From NCBI GenBank assembly GCA_963822825.1, contig CAWGIW010000001.1, forward strand, positions 186,001 to 250,000: a stretch of 64,000 nt of DNA, read 5' to 3'. The notes below the pieces were generated by a model, which was not told the DNA's origin, ran no database searches, and saw only the letters and a list, made by a program, of their open reading frames with translations. This document shows positions 8,594 to 17,131 of this stretch, piece by piece. A program made the translations under genes and the position numbers. The stretch's first letter is position 1; every line of letters begins with the position of its first letter. Origin of the DNA: JAWWPY01 sp963822825 (GTDB lineage: Bacteria; Actinomycetota; Actinomycetes; Streptosporangiales; Streptosporangiaceae).

Positions 8594-10044
8594 CGCGCTG
8601 CGCTCCCGCTGCGGGCTTGCAGGGCGCTGTCGAGCTCGCCGACCAGGGTGTCCAGCCGTTCGGCGGTGGCCGACCATTGCGTCTGCTCCACCGCGAGTTG
8701 ATCCCCGGCGTCGCGGATCTGCTGGATCGCGCTGTCCACCTGATCGGCGGCTGACTTCTGCTGCTGGGTGGCCAGGATCGACTCCTCGAGCATGGTCGCC
8801 GTCGAGGCCATCAGCTCCCCGACCTCACGGGCCTGGCGGGTGCCCTGCTCGGTCGCCATGATCGTCGCGTTCGTCTCATCCTGCACCCCGGTGATGATCA
8901 CACTGATCGAATCGGTCGAGTGCACCGACCGCTCAGCCAGCTTGCGCACCTCCGCCGCCACCACCGCGAACCCCTTCCCCGCCTCACCGGCCCGGGCCGC
9001 CTCGATCGCCGCGTTCAGCGCCAGCATGTTCGTCTGCCCCGCGATGTCATTGATCAGCTGGAGGATCTCCCCGATCTTCTGCGCCCGCTCACCCAGCGAC
9101 AGCGCCCGCGCCGCGATCGCCTCGACCTTCTCCTGCATGTCCCGCATCGTGTCGCCGGTCCGCTCGGCCATCTCCGCCACCGCATGCGTGTTATCCGCGA
9201 TCGACCCCGCCGTGACCGCCAGCTCCTCGATCGTCGCCGACGTCTGCGCCACCGCCGAGGACTGCTCACTGGTCACCGCGGCCGCGTTCCGCGCCGCCGC
9301 ACGCAGCTCACCGGCCACCTCACGCAACACCGCCGACGTCGAACGAAGACGGGTGAGAAGCTCGTCACGGTCGCCCAGCCGCCCGAGCGCTTCCGTCAGG
9401 TCCCGCTCTCGCCGGGAGGCCCGGCTGAGCAGCCGGAGCGCGAAGACCCCGAGCGCGATGCCGACGGCGATGGTGAGGAGGACGGCGGCGGTCCCGATGG
9501 CGCGCGCCTGATCCGCCACTGAGGCGGCTGCCACCTGCGCCGCGTCCGCGCTCTGCGACAGAACGTCATCAAGCGAATCCAGGGGTGGCACGACACCAGG
9601 CGCCGCGGCCTCCAGGCGATCGACGGCCGCGTCCTCGCGGACCAGGCTGGTGCCCTCAGCGCCACGGAGCTGCCCGAACGTGGAATAGTAGCGCGCTTCT
9701 GCGGCCACGGCGCGCGCCAGGGGCTGCGCCTCCACGGCGGTGACGTCGCCGCGGATCTGTGCGGCCAGCCGCAGGAACTGATCTCGCTTCGTCGTCACGC
9801 CGGCCAACGTCGCTGGTGATGGGAGAAAGATGTACTCGTCGAACGCGTTGCGTTCCTGCCAGAAGGCGGCGGTGAGCTCCACCGTGGCCTTCGCGTCCGC
9901 GCGCTCTTCGAGCGCGACGGTTCCCCGGGAGATGGCCGCATCGTAACGCCAGTTCGAGAGGGCGCCGGCGCCCGCGATCACGGCGACGACCGCCACACTC
10001 ACCGCGGCGACGCGGCGCACCGGTCCGCTCAGCCGGCCTATCAA
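8590..10044 (-). CDS. Methyl-accepting chemotaxis protein (receptor 1)
   Basis: 484 residues. The start is most likely TTG at 10044, because AGGAG lies 6 bp upstream; the nearby ATG at 10048 is out of frame. TM1 is near residues 10-30 (VAAVSVAVVAVIAGAGAL). A roughly 135-residue extracellular helical sensor follows, then TM2 (AIGTAAVLLTIAVGIALGVF). The cytoplasmic coiled coil carries the MCP hairpin tip (INDIAGQTNMLALNAAIEAA, then GKGFAVVAAEVRKLAERS). No C-terminal CheR-tethering pentapeptide is seen. Its signalling half is almost identical in DNA to receptor 2, while the sensor half differs. Its stop overlaps the cheA start. Confidence 0.92.
   Translation of the reverse strand: MIGRLSGPVRRVAAVSVAVVAVIAGAGALSNWRYDAAISRGTVALEERADAKATVELTAAFWQERNAFDEYIFLPSPATLAGVTTKRDQFLRLAAQIRGDVTAVEAQPLARAVAAEARYYSTFGQLRGAEGTSLVREDAAVDRLEAAAPGVVPPLDSLDDVLSQSADAAQVAAASVADQARAIGTAAVLLTIAVGIALGVFALRLLSRASRRERDLTEALGRLGDRDELLTRLRSTSAVLREVAGELRAAARNAAAVTSEQSSAVAQTSATIEELAVTAGSIADNTHAVAEMAERTGDTMRDMQEKVEAIAARALSLGERAQKIGEILQLINDIAGQTNMLALNAAIEAARAGEAGKGFAVVAAEVRKLAERSVHSTDSISVIITGVQDETNATIMATEQGTRQAREVGELMASTATMLEESILATQQQKSAADQVDSAIQQIRDAGDQLAVEQTQWSATAERLDTLVGELDSALQARSGSAAR
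8664..9353 (-). repeat. About 690-bp near-identical block shared with 10547-11236 (MCP signalling domains)
   Basis: The two blocks align without gaps at a constant offset of 1883 bp. By eye about ten substitutions separate them, roughly 98% identity, covering the C-terminal signalling half of both receptors. Outside it the genes diverge strongly. Recent gene conversion or duplication with sensor replacement would explain this. Confidence 0.85.
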
Positions 10045-10072
10045 CCATCGCTCCTAACCCGTGCCTGCCAGT

Positions 10073-10477
10073 TCACTGCTGTGCCTGGTCAAGCGAGGCA
10101 AATACCCGGCGCACATCGATGACCCCGACGAGGTCGTCCCCGATGTGCGTGGCCCCCACCAGCAGGTCGGATTCGGCCTCCTCAGCCGGATCGGCCAGTT
10201 CGCCGACCATGCTCACCTCGTCGATCGCGAAACCGGCCTTGATGCCCCAGGCCTCGGCGACGACCATGCGGTCCGGCGGCGCCGACCGCGGGATTCCCAG
10301 CAGCAACGCGAGGTCGACGACCGCCAGGATCTGGCCGCGCAGGTTCCGCACACCGAGCACCTCCGGCCGCGATCCGGGAACAGGCACCACGTCCCCCAGC
10401 TCGGCCACCTCGAGCACGTGCTCAACGGGCATCGCGTAGGCTTCCGCGGCCAGCCGCAGCCGCACATAAACGCTCAT
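10073..10477 (-). CDS. cheW: CheW coupling protein
   Basis: About 134 residues from the ATG at 10477 (MSVYVRLRLAAEAYAMPVEHVLEV); the longer frame to 10534 lies inside the receptor gene. CheW hallmarks are a beta-rich fold with VLGVRNLRGQILAVVDLALLLG, which contacts receptor and CheA, followed by a hydrophobic core ending DDLVGVIDVRRVF. It links the MCPs to CheA in the array. The start overlaps the end of receptor 2 by 56 bp, and receptor 1 follows after 28 bp, placing it centrally in the operon. Confidence 0.88.
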   Translation of the reverse strand: MSVYVRLRLAAEAYAMPVEHVLEVAELGDVVPVPGSRPEVLGVRNLRGQILAVVDLALLLGIPRSAPPDRMVVAEAWGIKAGFAIDEVSMVGELADPAEEAESDLLVGATHIGDDLVGVIDVRRVFASLDQAQQ

Positions 10478-11921
10478 GGCGGCGCTCCCCGCCATCTTCC
10501 CGCAGGGCGCTGTCGAGCTCGCCGACCAGGCCATCCAGCCGCAGGGCGGTGGCCGACCATTGCGTCTGCTCCACCGCGAGCCGGTCCCCGGCGTCGCGGA
10601 TCTGCTGGATCGCGCTGTCCACCTGATCGGCGGCTGACTTCTGCTGCTGGGTGGCCAGGATCGACTCCTCGAGCATGGTCGCCGTCGAGGCCATCAGCTC
10701 CCCGACCTCACGGGCCTGGCGGGTGCCCTGCTCGGTCGCCATGATCGTCGCGTTCGTCTCATCCTGCACCCCGGTGATGATCACACTGATCGAATCGGTC
10801 GAGTGCACCGACCGCTCAGCCAGCTTGCGCACCTCCGCCGCCACCACCGCGAACCCCTTCCCCGCCTCACCGGCCCGGGCCGCCTCGATCGCCGCGTTCA
10901 GCGCCAGCATGTTCGTCTGCCCCGCGATGTCATTGATCAGCTGGAGGATCTCCCCGATCTTCTGCGCCCGCTCACCCAGCGACAGCGCCCGCTCCGCGAT
11001 CGCCTCGACCTTCTCCTGCATGTCCCGCATCGTGTCGCCGGTCCGCTCGGCCATCTCCGCCACCGCATGCGTGTTGTCCGCGATCGACCCCGCCGTCGTC
11101 GCCAGCTCCTCGATCGTCGCCGACGTCTGCGCCACCGCCGAGGACTGCTCACTGGTCACCGCGGCCGCGTTCTGCGCCGCCGCATGCAGCTCACCGGCCA
11201 CCTCACGCAACACCGCCGACGTCGAACGAAGACGGGCAAAGAGCTTGCTCAGCCGCTTGATCGCCGCTGTCCGCTCTTCCTCCCGGTCGAACGCACGGCC
11301 GAGTTCCTGGAGCGTCATGAGCGCGAATGCGATGCCAATGGCCATGGCCAGGACGGCCGCGGTCACCCCGATCACGAACGCCTGGCTCGCGGCCGAGGCG
11401 GCCGCTGCCCGCGCCGCGTCCGCACGCTGTATCTGGGCGCGATCAAGCCCGTTCAGCGGAGCCAGGACCCACACCTCGCTGGCATCCATCCGCGCGGCCG
11501 CCGCGGCCTCACCGGCCGTGGTCGTTCCCGCCGCCCCTCGAAGCTGCGTGAACTGCGCGTAGAACCTCGTGTTCCCGGCCACGCCCTGGGCCAGGAATCC
11601 TGCCTCGGCCGCCGTATTAGCCACGCCCGGCGTCTCCGACGCGTCCGCGAACCGCTCCTTCTGCGAAGCCACCTCGTTAAACGCCTGCGCCGACGGAACC
11701 AGCATGTAGGCGCGGATCGCCTCGCGCTCGTGCCAGAAGTCGGCCGTGAGCGTCTCCGTGACGGTGGTGTCAGTGTGCGCGTCGACCGCGTCGGACGACC
11801 GGGAGAGGGCAGCCTCGTAACGCCAGATCGTCACGGCCACCGCGGTTGCGATCACCACGACGACGATCACGCTCACCGCGACGACGCGGCGCGCCGGTCC
11901 GTTCAGCAGCTCTTTCGCCAT
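10422..11921 (-). CDS. Methyl-accepting chemotaxis protein (receptor 2), first gene of the chemosensory operon
   Basis: About 499 residues from the ATG at 11921 (MAKELLNGPARRVVAVS); an upstream in-frame start at 11978 is less likely. TM1 is about residues 13-33, an extracellular helical sensor follows (FWHEREAIRAYMLVPS), and TM2 is ITAAVLAMAIGIAFALM-like (VIGVTAAVLAMAIGIAFALM). The cytoplasmic part has the same MCP hairpin as receptor 1. The C-terminal 20 residues (GGERRHERLCAAAAGRG) lie over the cheW start and resemble no receptor tail, so a small frame error there is possible. The sensors of the two receptors are only distantly similar, suggesting different ligands. Confidence 0.9.
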   Translation of the reverse strand: MAKELLNGPARRVVAVSVIVVVVIATAVAVTIWRYEAALSRSSDAVDAHTDTTVTETLTADFWHEREAIRAYMLVPSAQAFNEVASQKERFADASETPGVANTAAEAGFLAQGVAGNTRFYAQFTQLRGAAGTTTAGEAAAAARMDASEVWVLAPLNGLDRAQIQRADAARAAAASAASQAFVIGVTAAVLAMAIGIAFALMTLQELGRAFDREEERTAAIKRLSKLFARLRSTSAVLREVAGELHAAAQNAAAVTSEQSSAVAQTSATIEELATTAGSIADNTHAVAEMAERTGDTMRDMQEKVEAIAERALSLGERAQKIGEILQLINDIAGQTNMLALNAAIEAARAGEAGKGFAVVAAEVRKLAERSVHSTDSISVIITGVQDETNATIMATEQGTRQAREVGELMASTATMLEESILATQQQKSAADQVDSAIQQIRDAGDRLAVEQTQWSATALRLDGLVGELDSALREDGGERRHERLCAAAAGRGSLRDAR

Positions 11922-12193
11922 CGTCCCCGCGTTTCTCCGCCCAGTTATGCCCGCAGACCTCGCGGTGCCGCCCGTCATCTATTATCTACCCACTGATGAC
12001 ACAAAAGTAGCGCTAAGTAACACAGCGTTATCTTAGACGGTACAACTGACCAGCGACCCGGCCGCCCCCGGGACGGCCCCCGGACGGCCCCGGCCGGCCC
12101 CGGGACGGCCCCGGCGGCACCGGGACGGCCCCGGGGCGGAACGTGAATCACCCCGTGGCCACCGTTGCGCGGGAGATTTGGGACGATAGGCGG
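11922..12193. other. Divergent intergenic region with GGCCCCGGGACGGCCCCGG low-complexity tract
   Basis: This separates the chemosensory operon from the alcohol dehydrogenase. At about 11975-12040 it is AT-richer (TTATCTACCCACTGATGACAC and GTAGCGCTAAGTAACACAG), a reasonable place for the operon promoter. At about 12055-12135 it is an almost pure G/C run of overlapping GGCCCCGG / GGGACGGCCCC units able to form many alternative hairpins. Confidence 0.55.
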
Positions 12194-13279
12194 ATGACAA
12201 CTCAGGTGCGGGGCATCGTCGCCCCTGGTAGGGGTGCTCCAGTCGAGGTAATGACCGTGCTGGTGCCCGATCCCGGAGCCGGTGAGGCCCTGGTGCGGGT
12301 GCAGGCGTGCGGCGTCTGCCATACCGACCTGCATTACCGCGAAGGTGGCATCGGCGACGATTTCCCCTACCTGCTCGGGCACGAGGCGGCCGGCGTGGTC
12401 GAGGCCGTCGGCAGCGACGTGACCAGCGTCGCACCCGGGGATTTCGTCATCCTGAACTGGCGCGCGGTGTGCGGGCAGTGCCGGGCCTGCAAGCGCGGCC
12501 GGCCCTGGTACTGCTTCAGCACCCACAACGCCTGGCAGAAGATGACGTTGTCCGACGCCACCCCGCTGTCGGCCGCGCTGGGTATCGGCGCCTTCGCGGA
12601 GCTGACGCTGGTCGCCGCCGGGCAGTGCACCAAGGTCGACCCGGCCGTCCCGCCCGAGGTGGCGGGCCTGCTCGGCTGCGGCGTGATGGCGGGGCTCGGC
12701 GCCGCGATCAACACCGCACCCGTACACCTGGGCGACTCGGTCGCGGTCATCGGATGCGGCGGGGTCGGCAACGCCGCGATCCTCGGAGCCCAGCTGGCCG
12801 GGGCGGCCACGATCATCGCCGTGGACATCGACCCGCGCAAGCTGGAATGGGCCAGGGAGTTCGGGGCGACCCACGTGATCAACTCGCGGGAGGCGGATCC
12901 GATCGACGGCATCCGCGAGCTGACCGGCGGGAACGGCGCCGACGTGGTGATCGAGGCGATCGGCCGCCCGGAGACCTACCAGCAGGCGTTCTACGCCCGG
13001 GACCTGGCCGGCACGGTGGTTCTCGTCGGCGTGCCCACCCCCGAGATGCGGATCGACCTGCCGCTGCTGGACTTCTTCGGCCGCGGCGGCGCCCTCAAGT
13101 CGTCCTGGTACGGGGACTGCCTGCCCGAACGCGACTTCCCCCTGCTCACGAACCTGTACCTGCAGGGCCGTCTGCCGCTGGACAAGTTCGTGTCGGAGAC
13201 CATCGCGCTGGACGCGGTCGAGGAGGCGTTCGCCAAGATGCAGCGCGGCGAGGTGCTCCGTTCCGTGGTGAAGCTCTGA
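12194..13279 (+). CDS. Zinc-dependent alcohol dehydrogenase, S-(hydroxymethyl)mycothiol dehydrogenase-like
   Basis: 361 residues from the ATG at 12194 (MTTQVRGIVAPG). Medium-chain dehydrogenase with catalytic zinc ligands in GVCHTDLHY and LLGHEAAGVVE, a structural zinc cluster (CGQCRACKRGRPWYC) and an NAD-binding motif VAVIGCGGVGNAAILGAQLAGA. The pattern is that of the class III-like group used in actinobacteria for mycothiol-dependent formaldehyde oxidation; alcohol oxidation by other family members cannot be excluded. A formaldehyde role would suit a genome with a demethylation cluster. The next gene begins immediately after or overlapping the stop. Confidence 0.85.
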   Translation: MTTQVRGIVAPGRGAPVEVMTVLVPDPGAGEALVRVQACGVCHTDLHYREGGIGDDFPYLLGHEAAGVVEAVGSDVTSVAPGDFVILNWRAVCGQCRACKRGRPWYCFSTHNAWQKMTLSDATPLSAALGIGAFAELTLVAAGQCTKVDPAVPPEVAGLLGCGVMAGLGAAINTAPVHLGDSVAVIGCGGVGNAAILGAQLAGAATIIAVDIDPRKLEWAREFGATHVINSREADPIDGIRELTGGNGADVVIEAIGRPETYQQAFYARDLAGTVVLVGVPTPEMRIDLPLLDFFGRGGALKSSWYGDCLPERDFPLLTNLYLQGRLPLDKFVSETIALDAVEEAFAKMQRGEVLRSVVKL

Positions 13280-13299
13280 GCGAAGCCGTCCGGATCGCG

Positions 13300-14001
13300 A
13301 TGTGGTCCGGGCCGCGGACCGTCTCCACCGCGCTCATGCGGTCATGGGGCAGCCGCCCCGACACCGTCGTGGTGGACGAACCGCTGTACGCCTTCTACCT
13401 CGCCCGCACTGGCCTCGAGCATCCGGGCCGGGAGGCAATACTCATTTCGCAGCCCAACGACTGGCGTACCGTACTCAACGACCTTACGAACGCGGCCTTG
13501 CCCGCCGGCCGGACGGTCAGTTACCAGAAGCACATGACGCACCATCTGCTGCCGGAAATCGACCGGCGGGCGCTGGCGCCGCTGCGGCACGCGCACCTGA
13601 TCCGGGATCCGCGTGAGCTGCTGGCCTCCTACACCAAGGTGCGGTCCGCGCCAGAATTCGACGACCTCGGGCTGCGCCAGCAGGTGGAGATCTTCGATGC
13701 GCTCGGCGGGCCCGTGATTGAGGCACGTGACCTGCTGGAACGGCCCGAGGGTGTGCTGCGGGCCCTCTGCGCGGCGCTGGACGTCCCGTTTGAGGCGGCG
13801 ATGCTGTCCTGGGCGGCGGGACCACGGGATACCGACGGCGTGTGGGCGCCGCACTGGTATGAGGGTGTCTGGGGGTCAACCGGTTTCGGGCCGTACCGGC
13901 CGCCCGCCGGGCCGCTGCCAGCGCACCTGGTGCCACTCGCGCAACGCTGCCTGCCGTACTACGAACGGCTGTACGCGCACCGGCTCACCGGCCGGGCCTG
14001 A
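13300..14001 (+). CDS. Sulfotransferase-like P-loop protein
   Basis: The conserved N-terminus RIAMWSGPRTVSTALMRSW is the 5'-phosphosulfate-binding motif of the sulfotransferase fold. The strand before it (VRIAMW) suggests real translation starts upstream of the first ATG (13300), perhaps at the CTG at 13276, which overlaps the dehydrogenase stop. Further features are HLIRDPRELLASYTKVRSAPEF (3'-phosphate loop) and YYERLYAHRL at the end. About 234 residues. It sits directly upstream of a class IV aminotransferase; plant BCAT-like proteins carry, as I recall, a similar domain pairing, so a shared pathway is plausible. Substrate unknown. Confidence 0.72.
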   Translation: MWSGPRTVSTALMRSWGSRPDTVVVDEPLYAFYLARTGLEHPGREAILISQPNDWRTVLNDLTNAALPAGRTVSYQKHMTHHLLPEIDRRALAPLRHAHLIRDPRELLASYTKVRSAPEFDDLGLRQQVEIFDALGGPVIEARDLLERPEGVLRALCAALDVPFEAAMLSWAAGPRDTDGVWAPHWYEGVWGSTGFGPYRPPAGPLPAHLVPLAQRCLPYYERLYAHRLTGRA

Positions 14002-14054
14002 CCATCCGCTGTCCAGCTGAAACCACGGGCCAGCTGAAACCACGGGGAGGAACC

Positions 14055-14954
14055 ATGCTGCAGACCTTTGACGAGCGCAACCGTGATCTGATCGTCAGCG
14101 TGCGCGGCGTGCTCGCGCACCGCAACGAGGCGGCGGTCAGCCCGTTCGACTCCGCGGTGCAGGGCGGCGACGCGGTCTGGGAGGGACTGCGGCTGTATCA
14201 CGGCCGGATCTTCCGCCTCACCGAGCACCTGGCCCGCCTGCGGCGCTCGGCCCAGGCGCTGGCCATCACCGACATGCCCTCCGACGAGGAGATCACCGAG
14301 GAGATCCGCCGCACGCTGCACGCGAACGGGATGACCGACGGCGTGCACATCCGGCTCACGCTGACCCGCGGGATCAAGGTCACCAGCGGGATGGACCCGC
14401 GGCTCAACCAGACCGGCCCGACGCTGATCGTGCTGGCCGAGCACAAGCCCCCGGTGTATGACCAGTCCGGCATCACGCTGATCACCTCCAGCGTGCGCCG
14501 GCCCGCACCCGACGTTCTGGACCCGAAGATCCACCACACCAACCTGCTGACGTCCATCCTGGCCAAGATCGAGGCGAACGTGGCCGGTGCCGACGACGCG
14601 GTCATGCTCGATCACCGTGGCTTCGTGGCCGAGACCAACGCCACCCACCTGTTCCTGGTGACCGGCGGCCAGCTGGGCACACCGACCACGGCGGCGTGCC
14701 CGGAGGGCATCACCCGGGCCGCCGTCCTCGAACTGGCCGCCACCGCCGGTATCCCATGCCACGTGGGTGACTTCAGCCTGACCCAGTTCTACACCGCGGA
14801 CGAGGTGTTCGTGACCGGCACCATGGGGGGCCTGGCCCCGGTCACCGCCCTGGACGGGCGCACCGTCTCCGGCGGTTCGCCCGGGCCGGTGACCAAGCGG
14901 CTGACGGAGCTTTTCGCCGAGCTGACCGCCCGGTCCGGCGCCCCGATCGGATGA
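14055..14954 (+). CDS. Class IV (branched-chain-like) PLP aminotransferase
   Basis: 299 residues, with RBS GGGAGG just before the ATG. Fold-type IV features are AVQGGDAVWEGLRLYHGRIFRL, the catalytic Lys probably in DPKIHHTNLL, GADDAVMLDHRGFVAETNATHLFLV (phosphate-binding and substrate loop) and EVFVTGTMGGLAPV. BCAT, D-amino-acid transaminase and ADC lyase share this fold; the ATNATH/GTMGG motifs favour a transaminase. It follows the sulfotransferase-like gene by 53 bp, forming a likely operon with it and the dehydrogenase. Confidence 0.85.
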   Translation: MLQTFDERNRDLIVSVRGVLAHRNEAAVSPFDSAVQGGDAVWEGLRLYHGRIFRLTEHLARLRRSAQALAITDMPSDEEITEEIRRTLHANGMTDGVHIRLTLTRGIKVTSGMDPRLNQTGPTLIVLAEHKPPVYDQSGITLITSSVRRPAPDVLDPKIHHTNLLTSILAKIEANVAGADDAVMLDHRGFVAETNATHLFLVTGGQLGTPTTAACPEGITRAAVLELAATAGIPCHVGDFSLTQFYTADEVFVTGTMGGLAPVTALDGRTVSGGSPGPVTKRLTELFAELTARSGAPIG

Positions 14955-14993
14955 CCGGACCGTTTGCGCCCGCACAGCAGGCAGAATGTCGCC

Positions 14994-15782
14994 ATGACCA
15001 TGCGAGTACAGATCCCGTCCGCCGCCTTGCCCGGCGGCGCCCGCATGCCGCTGCTGGGGTTCGGCACCTGGCAGATCCGGGGCAAGCGCGCCTACGACGC
15101 CGTACGGATCGCGCTGGACGCCGGGTACCGGCACATCGACACCGCGACGATGTACGGCAACGAGGCCGAGGTGGGCCGGGCCGTGCGGGACAGCGGCCTG
15201 GACCGCGGGGACGTGTTCCTGACGACCAAGCTGCCGCCCAGCAGCGCGGGCCAGGAACGGGCCACCCTCACGGCCAGCCTGCGCGCACTGGGCACGGAGC
15301 ACGTCGATCTGTGGCTGGTGCACTGGCCGCCCGTGGCCCGGCAACTGGTGCCGGTGTGGCATGAGTTCCTGGCTCTCCGCGCCGAGGGGGCGGCCCGCGC
15401 CGTGGGCGTGAGCAACTACTCCGTGGCCCAGATCGATGCCCTGATCCGGGCGACCGGCCAGGGCCCGGCGGTCAACCAGATCCCGTGGGGGCCCACCCTG
15501 TACGACGCGGATCTGCTCGCGGCCAGCCGCGGCCTGGGGGTCGTCGTGGAGGGCTACAGCCCGCTCAAGAACACGAACCTGGCCGATCCGGTGCTGGTGG
15601 AGATCGCCGCGCGGCATGGCGTCACACCGGCGCAGGTGGTGCTCCGCTGGCATCTCGAGCACGACATCGCGGTCATCCCGAAGTCGGCGAACCCTGGCCG
15701 GATCGCGGTCAACATCGACCTGTTCGGCTTCGCGCTCACCGCCGGCGAGGTCGCCCGGATCGACAGCATGGCGGCCCACTAG
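14994..15782 (+). CDS. Aldo/keto reductase
   Basis: 262 residues from the ATG at 14994 (MTMRVQIPSAALPGG). AKR (beta/alpha)8 barrel with GYRHIDTATMYGNEAEVG (catalytic Asp and Tyr), LTTKLPP (Lys), DLWLVHWPP (His), GVSNYS and the NADPH-binding VIPKSANPGRIAVN near the C-terminus. It resembles the 2,5-diketo-gluconate reductase branch that reduces aldehydes and ketones with NADPH. It lies 39 bp after the aminotransferase and upstream of a decayed VOC gene. Confidence 0.9.
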   Translation: MTMRVQIPSAALPGGARMPLLGFGTWQIRGKRAYDAVRIALDAGYRHIDTATMYGNEAEVGRAVRDSGLDRGDVFLTTKLPPSSAGQERATLTASLRALGTEHVDLWLVHWPPVARQLVPVWHEFLALRAEGAARAVGVSNYSVAQIDALIRATGQGPAVNQIPWGPTLYDADLLAASRGLGVVVEGYSPLKNTNLADPVLVEIAARHGVTPAQVVLRWHLEHDIAVIPKSANPGRIAVNIDLFGFALTAGEVARIDSMAAH

Positions 15783-15802
15783 GCCCGGGAGGGAACATCA
15801 CA

Positions 15803-16040
15803 ATGATCACCGGAGTGCATGCGATCGTCTTCTCCGAGAAGGCTGAGCAGGTCCGCACGTTCTTCAGCGACGTGCTCGGCTTCTCTTCGGTGGACGCGGG
15901 CGGCGGCTGGCCGGGGCGTGAGGGCCACCCGCGAGGTCACCGACCAGGGCTGGGGGCTGTTGTCGGCCATCCGGCTGCCCGACGGCGGGGAACTGCCGAT
16001 CTACCAGCCACGGCACCCGCTGCCAGCGCCACACCCCTGA
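15803..16040 (+). pseudogene. VOC (glyoxalase-like) gene with internal deletion
   Basis: The N-terminal half (MITGVHAIVFSEKAEQVRTF, then FSDVLGFSSVDAGGGW) is a typical VOC start. It is joined almost directly, after a frame change near 15909, to the typical C-terminus (REVTDQGWGLLSAIRLPDGG, then ELPIYQPRHP). The roughly 40 residues that normally lie between are missing, which removes central metal-site strands. This is a real deletion rather than a simple read error, so the gene is probably non-functional. It sits 20 bp downstream of the aldo/keto reductase. Confidence 0.75.
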
Positions 16041-16058
16041 CCGCGCGAGGCTACGCCG

Positions 16059-17131
16059 TCAGCGTGGCGGAACACGCTCCGCGAGCCGGGCCGCGAGCGT
16101 GGCGGCCAGCCCGTTGAGCACGCCGTAGCTGTCCACCGGGCCACCGCTGCCCACTGAGTCACGGTCGTTGATGGTGATCTTGGCCGTCAGCGTCCCGACA
16201 CGCACGACGACGGTCCGGTCGCGGTTGAGGATCCACGCCTCGTCGCCGACGCCGGGCAGCGGGCGGCCGAAACGCCGGGCCGGACCGGAACTCAGGCCAC
16301 CCAGCGCGCCCTCGGCCACGGTCACGCTCACCGTCAGCCCCGGGCCGCGATAGATGACCGCCGCGCCGCCCGGAACCGGCGGAGCGACGCCGCTCACCGG
16401 CCGCCCCAGTGCTTCTGCGACCTCGGCCGGGGTGAGCAGCCCGCCCGGCGCAGGCAGCCTGCTAGCGGCCGCGTCCGCCTCGGCCCAGCCGGGCGTCCGC
16501 GGACCGGCCGGTGCGAGTCAGGTCGAGCAGCTTCGTCGAGTGCGCGACGAGCCGCACATCGACCATGTCCCTGAGCCGCACACGGTCGAACAGGATGGGG
16601 CCGACCTCGAAATTCCAGGCGCGGTCGCCGTCGTCGATGGCGATGCCGTAGTCGTGGCCTCCGTCGCCGTTCCCCGCGACCCAGCGGGCGATCACCTGGC
16701 CGTCGAAACGGGCCTCGGCCGACCGGGCTGACCGGCGACCCGGCACAAACACGATCGGGGTGTCCGGGATCTCGACGCTCCGCCACTGGCCGGTGAAGGA
16801 CGACCAGGCGGTGCGGGGCTTGCCGATCTTGCCCCACGCACGGTGGTACGCCTTGGGCCGCTCGGCCCGGAGGCCGGTGGTCCGGCCCGGCCAGGCCCCG
16901 GCCACCGGCACCGGTGCGCCCGGCCGCCACGGCGTAGGCCAGGCGGACCACCGAACCGGGACCGTCCGTGAAGCCGGCGCCGACTAGGTCAGCGACGGGA
17001 TGCACGCCCAGGGCGATCGCGGCGGCCGACGCGACCGCCATGGTGGCGGTCAACACGCGGCGGCGGGTCAGCCCGGCCCTTCTGGCCTCGTCGCGCAGGG
17101 CTTTCGCGAACGGATCCCAGCAGCCCGTCAC
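16059..17131 (-). CDS. Membrane-anchored hypothetical protein (two frameshifts)
   Basis: The product has to be assembled from three frames. The N-terminus from GTG 17131 is a short cytoplasmic part, then a TM (RRVLTATMAVASAAAIALGV). The middle (WGKIGKPRTAWSSFTGQW, then IPDTPIVFVPG, VGPILFDRVRLRDMVDVRLVA) reads in a second frame at about 16900-16500. The C-terminus (AVIYRGPGLTVSVTVAEGAL, VVVRVGTLTAKITINDRDSV) reads in a third frame to 16059. The architecture of one TM plus a beta-rich extracellular domain recalls anti-sigma or sensor partners, but no family is recognised. GTGA overlap with the small upstream ORF. Confidence 0.5.

Noticed and set aside
12055..12135. GC-only tract as origin, attachment site or CRISPR-like repeat
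   Set aside because: It is irregular GGCCCCGG/GGGACGG low-complexity DNA with no fixed unit length and no nearby integrase or replication gene.
13959..15779. 606-residue minus-strand ORF opposite the aminotransferase and aldo/keto reductase
   Set aside because: His/Arg/Gly-rich composition with no motif; the plus-strand genes have clear catalytic motifs.
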